Assembly (NCBI RefSeq): GCF_004792515.1
Contig: NZ_CP038865.1
Span: 1,277,501-1,341,500 of the forward strand
DNA from: Vagococcus xieshaowenii
Lineage (GTDB): Bacteria > Bacillota > Bacilli > Lactobacillales > Vagococcaceae
Direction: 5' to 3'
DNA length: 64,000 bases
The translations under genes were made by a program, and so were the position numbers. This document shows positions 1-9,898 of the stretch, piece by piece. Under the pieces are notes generated by a model. It searched no databases and was not told the DNA's origin. It saw only the letters and a list, made by a program, of their open reading frames with translations. Position 1 is the first letter of the stretch. The number at the start of each line of letters is the position of its first letter.

Positions 1-383
1 TCGTTTACGGGGCTTTCACCCTCTTTGGCTGACCTTTCCAAGTCAATTCAACTACTACTCACAGCTACCACAGCTGAGTCCTACAACCCCAACAAGCAAG
101 CTTGTTGGTTTGGGCTGTTTCCGTTTCGCTCGCCGCTACTAAGGAAATCGATTTTTCTTTCTCTTCCTGCAGGTACTTAGATGTTTCAGTTCTCTGCGTC
201 TCACCCTCGCTAACCTATGTATTCAGTTAGGAGTAACAGCCTATTAAAGCTGCTGGGTTGCCCCATTCGGAAATCTCTGGATCATAGCTTACGTACAGCT
301 CCCCAAAGCTTATCGGAGTTAGTCCCGTCCTTCATCGTCTTCTAGTGCCAAGGCATCCACCGTGCGCCCTTATTCACTTAACC
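1..383 (-). rRNA. 23S ribosomal RNA, 5' part (truncated by window edge)
   Basis: The minus strand starts with the conserved 23S 5' end (GGTTAAGTGAATAAGGGCGC, complement ending at 383) and continues with GGATGCCTTGGCAC and the rest of domain I. Only about 380 nt are present; the remainder lies beyond base 1. It is the second gene of an rrn operon reading 16S-23S leftwards. Confidence 0.97.
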
Positions 384-2180
<1,797 letters not shown>

Positions 2181-2412
2181 ATAAGTGGTTCACAGCAAAG
2201 CTGATGTACCACTATAGCTAGAAACTTGTTTCTAGCATCTTATGAGTTTTAGCTCATTTATGTTTGCTAGCGAATTACTTCACTAAAATTTAAAAATTGT
2301 TGGTTTTGTTTTACACTTTGTAAAACACCCTACACATTTGGTTTGTCTTATTCATTGTTCAGTTTTCAAAGGTCTACTTTTTAAAGCTGTTGTCTTTTGT
2401 GACAACTTCTAA

Positions 2413-2441
2413 AGTTTATCATGTTTAGTTGACTTTGTCAA
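2413..2441 (-). promoter_or_regulatory. Putative rrn promoter P2
   Basis: On the minus strand a perfect -35 TTGACA (2436-2441) is followed after 17 bp by TAAACT (2413-2418), about 230 bp upstream of mature 16S. The second of two tandem promoters, an arrangement usual for Firmicutes rrn operons. Sequence reading only. Confidence 0.55.
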
Positions 2442-2494
2442 CAAATTTTTAACTTTTTTATATAATCAAGGACTTTTGCCCTTTCAACTTTACT

Positions 2495-2523
2495 ATCTTA
2501 TCATTCCACGTTGACTAAGTCAA
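2495..2523 (-). promoter_or_regulatory. Putative rrn promoter P1
   Basis: Minus-strand TTGACT (2518-2523), 17-bp spacer, TAAGAT (2495-2500). It lies upstream of P2 and directly beyond the oppA terminator, which fits the distal promoter of the rrn operon. Confidence 0.5.
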
Positions 2524-2533
2524 CTATATTTAT

Positions 2534-2569
2534 AAAAAAAAGCAAGATACTTTCGTACCTTGCTTTTTG
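2534..2569 (-). terminator. Rho-independent terminator of the opp operon
   Basis: Minus-strand hairpin AGCAAGGTAC-GAAA-GTATCTTGCT (10-bp stem with one G-U pair, stable GAAA tetraloop) followed by a run of T, four bases after the oppA stop codon. Confidence 0.85.
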
Positions 2570-2572
2570 ATG

Positions 2573-4363
2573 TTATTTAGCTGTTCTGCTTTCTGCAGTC
2601 ACTCCAATATTAAACCATAAGTCTTGCGCTAAAACATTACTTGTCCAATCAACACCTGTTACTCGAGTATTAACTGGTAATACTTCATTACGGTAAAGAG
2701 TTGGAATTACAAAAGCTTCTTCAGCTGCATATTTTTGCCATGCATCAAATGCTTCTTTACGTTTTTCTGGGTCAAATGAATCATTAGAATCAATTGCTGC
2801 TAATAATTTATCATTTTCTTCACTTGCAAAACGTGTGTAGTTGAATTGTGCTGTTCTTCCATATAAACCAGTTGGGGTTGGATCAGTACCTGTTCCCCAT
2901 GCTCCTTGGAAGACATCAATTTCTTTATCATCATTTTTCAACTTATCATAGAATGATTGGAAGTCAATTAAACGTCCTGTTGATAATTGGACATTTAAAC
3001 CAATTTCTTTCCAAGATTGCACATAATAATCTGCTAATGGTTGTGCCGTTTCTCCACCGTCCATTGAGGCAAATTTAATAACCAATGGCTTACCATTCTT
3101 ATCTTCAACAAATCCATCACCATCTACATCTTTAAAACCTGCATCTGCTAATAATTCTTTTGCTTTGTCTTTATTTTCAGTAAAGCCTTCGATTGAATCA
3201 TTATGTAATGAACCAAATACCGGTGGAATCAATGTGCTAGCATTTGAACGTAAACCGTTATAGAATTTTTCTCCTACTTGGTCATTATTTACTGCGTATC
3301 CCATTGCTTGACGTAAAGATTTGTCTGCCATTTTAGCATTTGGATCCGTTACGACTTCGCCTTTATCAGCATCCCATTTACCAAGTTTGAAACCTACATA
3401 TGTGTAAGATAATTCTTCACGACCTAACATTTCAAAACCTTCAGTGTCTTTATAGTTAGGGTATGTATCTGTTGCCATCTTAATCATCATATCGTATTTA
3501 GACGCACGCATAGCTTCCATTGATGAAGCAGTTGGTACAACAGTAAAAACAAGTTTATCTAGAGCCGGTTTACCTTTGTAGTAGTATTCATTTGGTGTGA
3601 ACGTAACTGACTCACCAGCAACGATTTTAGACATTTTATATGGTCCAAATGTTACAGGATTACGACGTACAGCGTCAGCTTTTTCTAAGTCTTTAATAGC
3701 CACATCTTTTAATACATGTTTAGGAGCTGCGTAATTCCAGATGCCTCCGCCTAGTTGTTGCATGCTTGGATTCATTTCTTTGTATGAGATTTCAATTGTT
3801 TTGTCATCAATCTTCTTGATTCCTGAAATTGAATCAGCTTTACCAGCGTGGTATTCTTCCATACCTACAATATTAGTAAATGTTGTATCATAACGAACAC
3901 CTGTGTAATCTTTATGTCCAATGATTTCATACGGATAAATCATATCTTCAGCTGTGACAGCTTCCCCATCAGACCATTTTAAATCTTCTTGAATCTTGAT
4001 AGTCGCTTTTTTTCCTTCTACATCTAAATCTAATGACGCTACACCATCGTTTGTAATAACGAAATCTTCATCCGATGTGAAAAGTGATCCATGAGAAGGT
4101 GCCATGAATTCAGCATCATAGCTGTCTTCATATAATTCCCATAAGAATAAGCCTTTGAATTGTGTATCCATTACAACAGCAACTTCCATTGTTTGACCAG
4201 CAATAGCTTTGTCTTGGTTAGTACTTTTTACTGGTAAAGTTGCAATATCTACACCTTGTGATGCATCTTTGTCTTTACCTTTTTTGTCATCTCCGCCACA
4301 TGCTACTAATAAAGTTGCGGCAGTCATCATCGTTAAACCTGCTAATAAATGTTTTTTCTTCAA
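2573..4363 (-). CDS. oppA: Oligopeptide ABC transporter, substrate-binding lipoprotein
   Basis: Extracytoplasmic receptor that binds peptides and delivers them to the OppBC channel. The 596-aa product starts with a lipoprotein signal (MKKKHLLAGL, then LLVAC with lipid-accepting Cys22) and a Lys/Asp-rich linker. The rest is a full-length SBP_bac_5 (family 5) fold with typical blocks such as DLKWSDGEAVTAEDM and QAMGYAVNND. It is the last gene of oppDFBCA, 21 bp after oppC, and is followed at once by a terminator. This order matches lactococcal opp operons. The peptide range cannot be read from sequence; family 5 also includes pheromone-binding members in enterococci, so a role in peptide signalling is possible. 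Confidence 0.93.
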   Translation of the reverse strand: MKKKHLLAGLTMMTAATLLVACGGDDKKGKDKDASQGVDIATLPVKSTNQDKAIAGQTMEVAVVMDTQFKGLFLWELYEDSYDAEFMAPSHGSLFTSDEDFVITNDGVASLDLDVEGKKATIKIQEDLKWSDGEAVTAEDMIYPYEIIGHKDYTGVRYDTTFTNIVGMEEYHAGKADSISGIKKIDDKTIEISYKEMNPSMQQLGGGIWNYAAPKHVLKDVAIKDLEKADAVRRNPVTFGPYKMSKIVAGESVTFTPNEYYYKGKPALDKLVFTVVPTASSMEAMRASKYDMMIKMATDTYPNYKDTEGFEMLGREELSYTYVGFKLGKWDADKGEVVTDPNAKMADKSLRQAMGYAVNNDQVGEKFYNGLRSNASTLIPPVFGSLHNDSIEGFTENKDKAKELLADAGFKDVDGDGFVEDKNGKPLVIKFASMDGGETAQPLADYYVQSWKEIGLNVQLSTGRLIDFQSFYDKLKNDDKEIDVFQGAWGTGTDPTPTGLYGRTAQFNYTRFASEENDKLLAAIDSNDSFDPEKRKEAFDAWQKYAAEEAFVIPTLYRNEVLPVNTRVTGVDWTSNVLAQDLWFNIGVTAESRTAK

Positions 4364-4384
4364 GTTAATTCCCCCTATTTATTT

Positions 4385-5320
4385 TTACCCTAATCGTTGA
4401 CGTGCATCTGCTGAGCGTTTGAATGCTTGACCAACATAGTTAATAGCTAACATCATAATTAAAATTAATAGTGACGCTGGTAGCCAAATCCATAACATGT
4501 TAGATAAAACATCACCATTTCTTGCATAAGCAATCAATGTTCCTAAACTTGGGTTACTTGCTGGTAAACCAAATCCTAAGAACGTTAAGGTTGTTTCAAT
4601 CCCAATATTTGCTGCAAAGTTCATCGTTAAGTTGGTAATAATTAATGAGCTTAAGTTAGGCATTAATTCACGGAACATGACTTTGAAATCATTTGTTCCT
4701 AATGTTTTTGATGCACTAATATAATCTCTTCTTGATTCTGATAACGTCTTAGATCTGAACAAACGTGCTTTCCCTACCCAGTAGAATAAACACATAATCC
4801 CAATAAATGACCAAACATTAAATTTAGGTACAATCGTTACAAATACAATGATTAACATTTGTGTTGGTAAAATCATGATGAAATCGACAATTCGCATTAA
4901 AATGTTATCAATTGCGCCACCATAATAACCAGCAACAATTCCTAATCCTACCCCAATAATTGAAGTAATAACTGTAATAGCAAAACCAATCCAGATCGAG
5001 TTTCTAGCGCCGATAATCAATTGACCGAATACATCACGACCACCTTCATCTGCACCTAATAAGAAACTCATTCCTTTAGTGTCACTATATGTTCCTGGTG
5101 CTGCATACTTATCAAAAATGCTGACGTACATCACTTTATCTTGGTCAACAAAAATTGAACCAATAAATACAAATAGTAGAATAGCGATTAATAAAATTAA
5201 AGAGAACATCGCTAATTTATCTTTTTTAAATTCACGCGCAATCATGCGGAATCCCATTGGTGGGATACTTTCCACAACTGCTGTATCTTTTTTTACATCT
5301 TCTGACATATTATTTGCCAC
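4385..5320 (-). CDS. oppC: Oligopeptide ABC transporter permease
   Basis: Inner-membrane permease of 311 aa that pairs with OppB to form the peptide channel. An N-terminal cytoplasmic arm is followed by a first membrane helix (about 36-56), a large external loop, and five further helices. The EAA coupling loop (SKTLGTNDFKVMFRELMPN region) that contacts the ATPases is present. Length and layout fit the BPD_transp_1 family with the OppC N-terminal domain. It lies 18 bp downstream of oppB, with a good ribosome site (GGAAAGGTGG) before the ATG, and 21 bp upstream of oppA. Confidence 0.93.
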   Translation of the reverse strand: MANNMSEDVKKDTAVVESIPPMGFRMIAREFKKDKLAMFSLILLIAILLFVFIGSIFVDQDKVMYVSIFDKYAAPGTYSDTKGMSFLLGADEGGRDVFGQLIIGARNSIWIGFAITVITSIIGVGLGIVAGYYGGAIDNILMRIVDFIMILPTQMLIIVFVTIVPKFNVWSFIGIMCLFYWVGKARLFRSKTLSESRRDYISASKTLGTNDFKVMFRELMPNLSSLIITNLTMNFAANIGIETTLTFLGFGLPASNPSLGTLIAYARNGDVLSNMLWIWLPASLLILIMMLAINYVGQAFKRSADARQRLG

Positions 5321-5338
5321 CTTTCCTTTTATTTTGAT

Positions 5339-6301
5339 CTACTGAATACGAATTCTCGGGTCAACAATACTCATAATAATATCTGATAGTAGAGTCCCAA
5401 TTAACGTCATAATACCAAGAATCAAAATTAAGGCAGTGATGACTGTGTAGTCACGCTGTAATAATGAGTCGATAAATAATTTACCGATACCTGGATAAGC
5501 AAAAATTTGTTCAATTACAACTGATCCACTAATTAATCCTGTAATCTCATAACCTAATTGTGAAGCAATCGGTAATGAGGCGTTACGGAAAATGTGACGT
5601 GTATACACTTTGTTAGTTGGCACACCTTTTGAACGTGCTGTTCTAACATAATCTAAGTTTTGTGAATCAATTACTTCACTTCGTAAGTACTGAATCGTTA
5701 CGGCAGTTCCTAATAGCGCTTGACTTAGTGCTGGTAAAATTAAATGATGGAATTTATCCCAAACATAAGCCATTGTACCTGGCTCAACATTTGCCGAAAC
5801 AGATCCTGTTGTTGGGAACCAATCTAATCTGTAACCAAAAATAAATAACATTAATAAAGCAAAAATGAATACTGGAATAGCGAAACTCACAAAATTGTAA
5901 ATAACAACTGCTTTATCAAACCATGAGTTTTGGAAACGTCCTGCAAACAGCCCTAATGGTAACGCAATTAAATAAGTTAAAATAACTGTCACAATTGATA
6001 ATAAAATCGTGTTAATTGCGCGTTGTCCGATAATTTCAGCAACTGGCATTTTGTATAAGAAACTTGTTCCAAAATCACCTTGTAAAGCATTCCCTACCCA
6101 ACGGAAGTACTGCGTGTACCATGGGTCATTTAAACCAGCTTGTTCACGAAGTGCTTCGATTGCAGCTGGGTCCATGTTTGGATTAATTAAACCTGTAAAT
6201 GGATCTCCTGGCATTGCTTGAGCAAGTAAGAAGATGAAAACACTTAAAATAATGACTTGTGGGATCATTAAAAGAACACGACGTAGTATTGTTTTCCACA
6301 T
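5339..6301 (-). CDS. oppB: Oligopeptide ABC transporter permease
   Basis: First permease subunit of the peptide importer, 320 aa. The N-terminus (MWKTILRRVLLMIPQVIILS) is the standard OppB/DppB signal-anchor helix. A periplasm-facing domain containing the PGDPF motif and five further helices follow. The EAA loop (RSKGVPTNKVYTRHIFRNA) is intact. The gene begins 2 bp after oppF ends, so translation of the two is probably coupled. Confidence 0.93.
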   Translation of the reverse strand: MWKTILRRVLLMIPQVIILSVFIFLLAQAMPGDPFTGLINPNMDPAAIEALREQAGLNDPWYTQYFRWVGNALQGDFGTSFLYKMPVAEIIGQRAINTILLSIVTVILTYLIALPLGLFAGRFQNSWFDKAVVIYNFVSFAIPVFIFALLMLFIFGYRLDWFPTTGSVSANVEPGTMAYVWDKFHHLILPALSQALLGTAVTIQYLRSEVIDSQNLDYVRTARSKGVPTNKVYTRHIFRNASLPIASQLGYEITGLISGSVVIEQIFAYPGIGKLFIDSLLQRDYTVITALILILGIMTLIGTLLSDIIMSIVDPRIRIQ

Positions 6302-6303
6302 AA

Positions 6304-7254
6304 TTATTTCTCCTCGCTTTCTCGATGAATAACTGCCGCTTTATGCGTTGATGAAATTTCTTGTAAGTCGTATACACGACCGTTTTCATCATAATAATCA
6401 CTCATCAATGTTTGATATTCTTTTTCCACTTCACGACGTTGCGCTTTATGCGCTTCACGATTCTCAACATCAATCTTCGGAATCGCTGATAATAAACGTT
6501 TGGTATAGATATGTTGTGGGTTATTATAAATATCTTCACGAGTTCCAACTTCAACAAAACGACCTTTGTTCATAATAGCTAAATTATCACACATATATTT
6601 CACGACACCTAAATCATGAGAAATAAATAAATAACTCAAGTCATATTGTTGTTGGATATGTTTCATAAAGTTTAATACTTGCGCTTGAACAGATAAATCC
6701 AAAGCAGATACTGGTTCATCAGCGACAATTAATTTAGGATTTGTTGCTACTGCACGGGCAACCCCTAGACGTTGACGTTGTCCACCTGAAAATTCATGCG
6801 GATATTTGTATAACGCATCAGTTGGCATTCCTACGATATCCAGCATTTCTTTCACACGTTGTTTTTCTTCTAAATCTGTTAACTCTTCAAAATTACGAAT
6901 AGGTTCTGCGATAATATCGATCACTCGTTTTTTAGGATTCAAACTTGACATTGAATCTTGGAAAATCATTTGAACGTCACGATTATAATTTGTTGCTTTT
7001 CTAATTGAACGTTTTGTCACATCTTGTGAGTTATAAATAATTTGTCCATCTGTTACTTTTTCTAATCCAACAACCGCTTTACCGATCGTTGATTTTCCTG
7101 AACCTGATTCACCGATTAAACCATATGTTTTACCTTTTTCGATAGTCATGCTCACACCATCAACTGCATATACATGGTCAGTTACTCGGTTGAAGAAGCC
7201 ACTTCTAATTGGATAGTGAACTTTTAAATCTTCAATTCTTAGTAATTCACTCAT
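6304..7254 (-). CDS. oppF: Oligopeptide ABC transporter ATP-binding protein
   Basis: One of two ATPases energising peptide uptake, 316 aa. It has Walker A GESGSGKST (48-56), the ABC signature SGGQRQRLGVARA, Walker B LIVADEPVSALD and the switch His in ISHDLG. The oligo_HPY C-terminal segment is present. Its start overlaps the oppD stop codon by one base (TAATG), indicating coupling. The C-terminal tail (after about 270) is longer and more charged than in some OppF proteins but shows no recognisable extra domain. Confidence 0.93.
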   Translation of the reverse strand: MSELLRIEDLKVHYPIRSGFFNRVTDHVYAVDGVSMTIEKGKTYGLIGESGSGKSTIGKAVVGLEKVTDGQIIYNSQDVTKRSIRKATNYNRDVQMIFQDSMSSLNPKKRVIDIIAEPIRNFEELTDLEEKQRVKEMLDIVGMPTDALYKYPHEFSGGQRQRLGVARAVATNPKLIVADEPVSALDLSVQAQVLNFMKHIQQQYDLSYLFISHDLGVVKYMCDNLAIMNKGRFVEVGTREDIYNNPQHIYTKRLLSAIPKIDVENREAHKAQRREVEKEYQTLMSDYYDENGRVYDLQEISSTHKAAVIHRESEEK

Positions 7255-8261
7255 TATTCTGCTCCTCCCTCATGTTTGAAATGGAAATGCTTATAACAAG
7301 TACAGCGAACCAAATGATCGGGTCCTACTTCGTGTAAGGTTGGGTTTTCTTCATGTTCTGATTCAGCAACCCAAGGAATACGTGCCGCAAAACGACATCC
7401 TGTTCTAGGCATTTTAGTTAATGAAGGAACCACGCCATCAATTACGTGTAATTCCTCATCTGGACTATCTTCTTGAGGGATAGAGTTCAATAATGAACGT
7501 GTATATGGATGTTTCGGATTAGCAAACAATTCAGCTACTGGTGCTTGCTCAACAATTTGACCACCGTACATTACTGCAACACGATCAGCCATTTCAGCTA
7601 CTACTGATAAATCATGAGTAATCATGATAATACCTGCCTCTGTTTCAGCCTGTAAATCAGTTAATAAATCTAAAATTTGTGCTTGAATAGTTACATCTAA
7701 TGCTGTTGTTGGCTCATCCGCAATAATAACTGGCGGCTTACAAGAAATAGCAATCGCAATAATGACACGTTGACGCATACCACCTGATAGTTCATGTGGG
7801 TATTGACGAGCAACACGTGCTGGATTTGGAATACCAACCTGGGCTAACAACTCTAAAACGCGTTCATCACGTTGTTCTTTAGTATAATCTGTATGGTATG
7901 ACAAAGCTTCAGCAATTTGATCACCAATTCTCATTAATGGATTTAATGCTGATAAAGGATCTTGAAAGATCATTCCAATGTCATTTCCTCTAATTTTATT
8001 GTATAAAGTTTCATTAAATTCTAACAAGTTCATATCTTTATAGATAACTTGACCTGTTGATTTCGCATTATTGGGATTATGTAGCCCCATAATTGTTGTT
8101 GCTAATGTACTTTTACCACACCCTGATTCCCCTACAATCGCTAAAATCTCATTTTTATCGAGTGTTAGAGAAACATCATCGACGGCGTCATAAAATGTAT
8201 CTTTAATTCTAAAACCTGTATGCAAATTACGGACTTCGAGTAGTTGTTCCCCAGTCTTCAT
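7254..8261 (-). CDS. oppD: Oligopeptide ABC transporter ATP-binding protein
   Basis: First gene of the opp operon, 335 aa. Walker A GESGCGKST (44-52), signature LSGGMRQRVIIAIA, Walker B PVIIADEPTTALD, switch His in ITHDLS. The C-terminal oligo_HPY region carries three cysteines (CRFAARIPWV, then RCTCYKH), as is common in OppD/DppD proteins, where cysteines in this tail can bind an iron-sulfur cluster or metal. The ATG follows a strong GGAGAGGGG site. The promoter at 8375-8403 lies about 110 bp upstream. Confidence 0.93.
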   Translation of the reverse strand: MKTGEQLLEVRNLHTGFRIKDTFYDAVDDVSLTLDKNEILAIVGESGCGKSTLATTIMGLHNPNNAKSTGQVIYKDMNLLEFNETLYNKIRGNDIGMIFQDPLSALNPLMRIGDQIAEALSYHTDYTKEQRDERVLELLAQVGIPNPARVARQYPHELSGGMRQRVIIAIAISCKPPVIIADEPTTALDVTIQAQILDLLTDLQAETEAGIIMITHDLSVVAEMADRVAVMYGGQIVEQAPVAELFANPKHPYTRSLLNSIPQEDSPDEELHVIDGVVPSLTKMPRTGCRFAARIPWVAESEHEENPTLHEVGPDHLVRCTCYKHFHFKHEGGAE

Positions 8262-8374
8262 AAGATACCCCTCTCCTAAAGCGTGCTTAATACTCTTTTT
8301 AGAAATCTGTCAATTTTCTTATAGTAATCAGCATGTTTCTTTTTTATTTTTAATATTCTTCTCAATATTTAATA

Positions 8375-8403
8375 ATTATACTTAAATTCCCATACTTTTT
8401 CAA
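8375..8403 (-). promoter_or_regulatory. Promoter of the opp operon
   Basis: Minus strand TTGAAA (8398-8403), exactly 17 bp, then a consensus TATAAT (8375-8380). It lies between the acpP terminator and oppD and leaves a leader of about 105 nt. No obvious CodY-type box was identified in it. Confidence 0.75.
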
Positions 8404-8435
8404 GGTATTCTTTCATGTTCCTCTAATTTTTGGAC

Positions 8436-8468
8436 AAAAAAAAGAGCAATAAATTATTATTGCTCTCT
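8436..8468 (-). terminator. Terminator after acpP
   Basis: Minus-strand hairpin AGAGCAATAA-TAAT-TTATTGCTCT followed by eight T. It ends the plsX-acpP transcript. A weaker hairpin (ATCCTTA/TAAGGAT, 8484-8508) precedes it in the 3' untranslated region. Confidence 0.85.
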
Positions 8469-8517
8469 TTGATTGAGACAAATATCCTTATAGAAACTTT
8501 AAGGATTCGACTACATA

Positions 8518-8757
8518 TTAAAGATTATTTGTTATATAATCAACAGCTGCACCAACTGTTTCAATTTTTTCAGCATCTTCATCAGAAATCTCTGTACCGA
8601 ACTCGTCTTCAATTTCTAATACAAATTCCATAATTTTAATAGAATCAGCACCTAAATCATCTTTAATGCTTAATTCTTCACTGATTTTATCTTCTTCAAT
8701 ATCAAAATGTCTTAAAATGATTGCTGAAACTTTTGCTAATACTTCTTCACGTGTCAA
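8518..8757 (-). CDS. acpP: Acyl carrier protein
   Basis: Small acidic carrier (79 aa) that holds growing fatty-acyl chains on a 4'-phosphopantetheine arm. The attachment Ser is in DLGADSIKIMEF, and the helix II recognition segment and DEFGTEISDEDAEKI follow. I place the start at TTG 8757: it gives MTREEVLAKVS, the usual ACP N-terminus, and has GGAGGTGG eight bases upstream. An upstream ATG would add 16 residues that match no ACP. It follows plsX by 86 bp, the usual pairing. The DSIKIME variant differs from the more common DSLDVVE, so this may be the second ACP of an Enterococcus-type organism rather than the one in the fab operon. Confidence 0.9.
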   Translation of the reverse strand: MTREEVLAKVSAIILRHFDIEEDKISEELSIKDDLGADSIKIMEFVLEIEDEFGTEISDEDAEKIETVGAAVDYITNNL

Positions 8758-8843
8758 GTTTCTCCACCTCCATCTCATTTCTTCTTTGACTAAGTTACAC
8801 TTCACTATTTTACTTTTTTTTTTTGCGTTTGTCTATAGTCTAT

Positions 8844-9854
8844 CTATTTAGACGTTTCATCTTTATGTGCATAATAAGAAACTAAGCCATCTGTTACATT
8901 TGTTTCTAACATCGTGTGAATCTGTTTAATGGTATAAGCAACAGCTTCTGGACCAGTTGATCCATGCGTTTTTACCACAGGAGCTTTTAAACCAAACAAT
9001 ACCGCACCACCATACGCTGAATAATCAAGACTTCCTTTAACATTTTTCAACGCATCTTTTAGTAAGACAGCACCCATTTTCCCTTTAATTCCACTATCTA
9101 AAATGGATTCTTTTAAAATAGACATAATGCCTAGAGCTGTTCCTTCGATGGTTTTTAGTACTGCATTCCCAGTAAATCCATCTGTTACTACTACGTCCGC
9201 AACACCAGATAATAATTCTCTTGCTTCAACGTTACCAATAAAATTAATACTTGGTTCATTTTTTAGTAATTGATACGTTGATTTAGTTAATTCATTACCT
9301 TTAGTTTCTTCTTCTCCGTTGTTAAGCAACCCAACGCGAGGATTTGTAATCCCACGAACTTGCTTAGCGTAATGTGTTCCCATTACAGCATATTCAACAA
9401 GATGCTCGGGTTTGTTTTCGGCATTTGCACCTAAATCCATAAAATCGAATCCTTGATTGTTTTTTCCAAAAGTAGGTAATGTCGTCATCAAACCTGGGCG
9501 TTCAATTTGTGGAATACGTCCAACTACTAATAACCCGGCCGCTAACAATGCTCCTGTATTCCCTGCAGAAAAAACAGCATCTGCTTCTCCGTCTTTTACT
9601 GCTTTAGCAGCTAACATCATTGAGGCATCTTTTTTGCGTCTAACTGCTTTAACCGGCTCATCATCACTTTCAATCTTCACATCTGTATGAATAATTGTAA
9701 CATTCTCCATATCCGTTACGTATTGTTTAATTTCTTCTTCTTTACCGAATAATTGGAATTCAATTGAAGGTAATTCTTTCTTGGCTAACATAACCCCTTC
9801 AACAATTGCTTTTGGGGCATTATCGCCACCCATTGCATCGACTGCAATTCTCAT
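8844..9854 (-). CDS. plsX: Phosphate acyltransferase (acyl-ACP:phosphate)
   Basis: Converts acyl-ACP and phosphate to acyl-phosphate, the donor used by PlsY to start phospholipid synthesis. The 336-aa sequence has the PlsX N-terminus [14 protein letters not shown] and conserved blocks [41 protein letters not shown] and [13 protein letters not shown]. The length is normal. It sits between recG and acpP, an order widespread in Firmicutes, and acts on the cytoplasmic side of the membrane. Confidence 0.95.
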   Translation of the reverse strand: MRIAVDAMGGDNAPKAIVEGVMLAKKELPSIEFQLFGKEEEIKQYVTDMENVTIIHTDVKIESDDEPVKAVRRKKDASMMLAAKAVKDGEADAVFSAGNTGALLAAGLLVVGRIPQIERPGLMTTLPTFGKNNQGFDFMDLGANAENKPEHLVEYAVMGTHYAKQVRGITNPRVGLLNNGEEETKGNELTKSTYQLLKNEPSINFIGNVEARELLSGVADVVVTDGFTGNAVLKTIEGTALGIMSILKESILDSGIKGKMGAVLLKDALKNVKGSLDYSAYGGAVLFGLKAPVVKTHGSTGPEAVAYTIKQIHTMLETNVTDGLVSYYAHKDETSK

Positions 9855-9898
9855 ATTATCACTCCTTTGGTCAAATTATACCATATCTCTACCTATTA

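Larger units (their letters stand above)
2181..2572. other. rrn leader and promoter region, gene-free
   Basis: The 390-bp gap between 16S and oppA holds two putative rrn promoters (2413-2441 and 2495-2523), the transcribed rRNA leader between them and 2180, and the oppA terminator at 2534-2569. A hairpin-forming stretch with CTAGAAACAAGTTTCTAG lies near 2217-2235 in the leader and could belong to the 16S processing stem. No open frame of note. Confidence 0.6.
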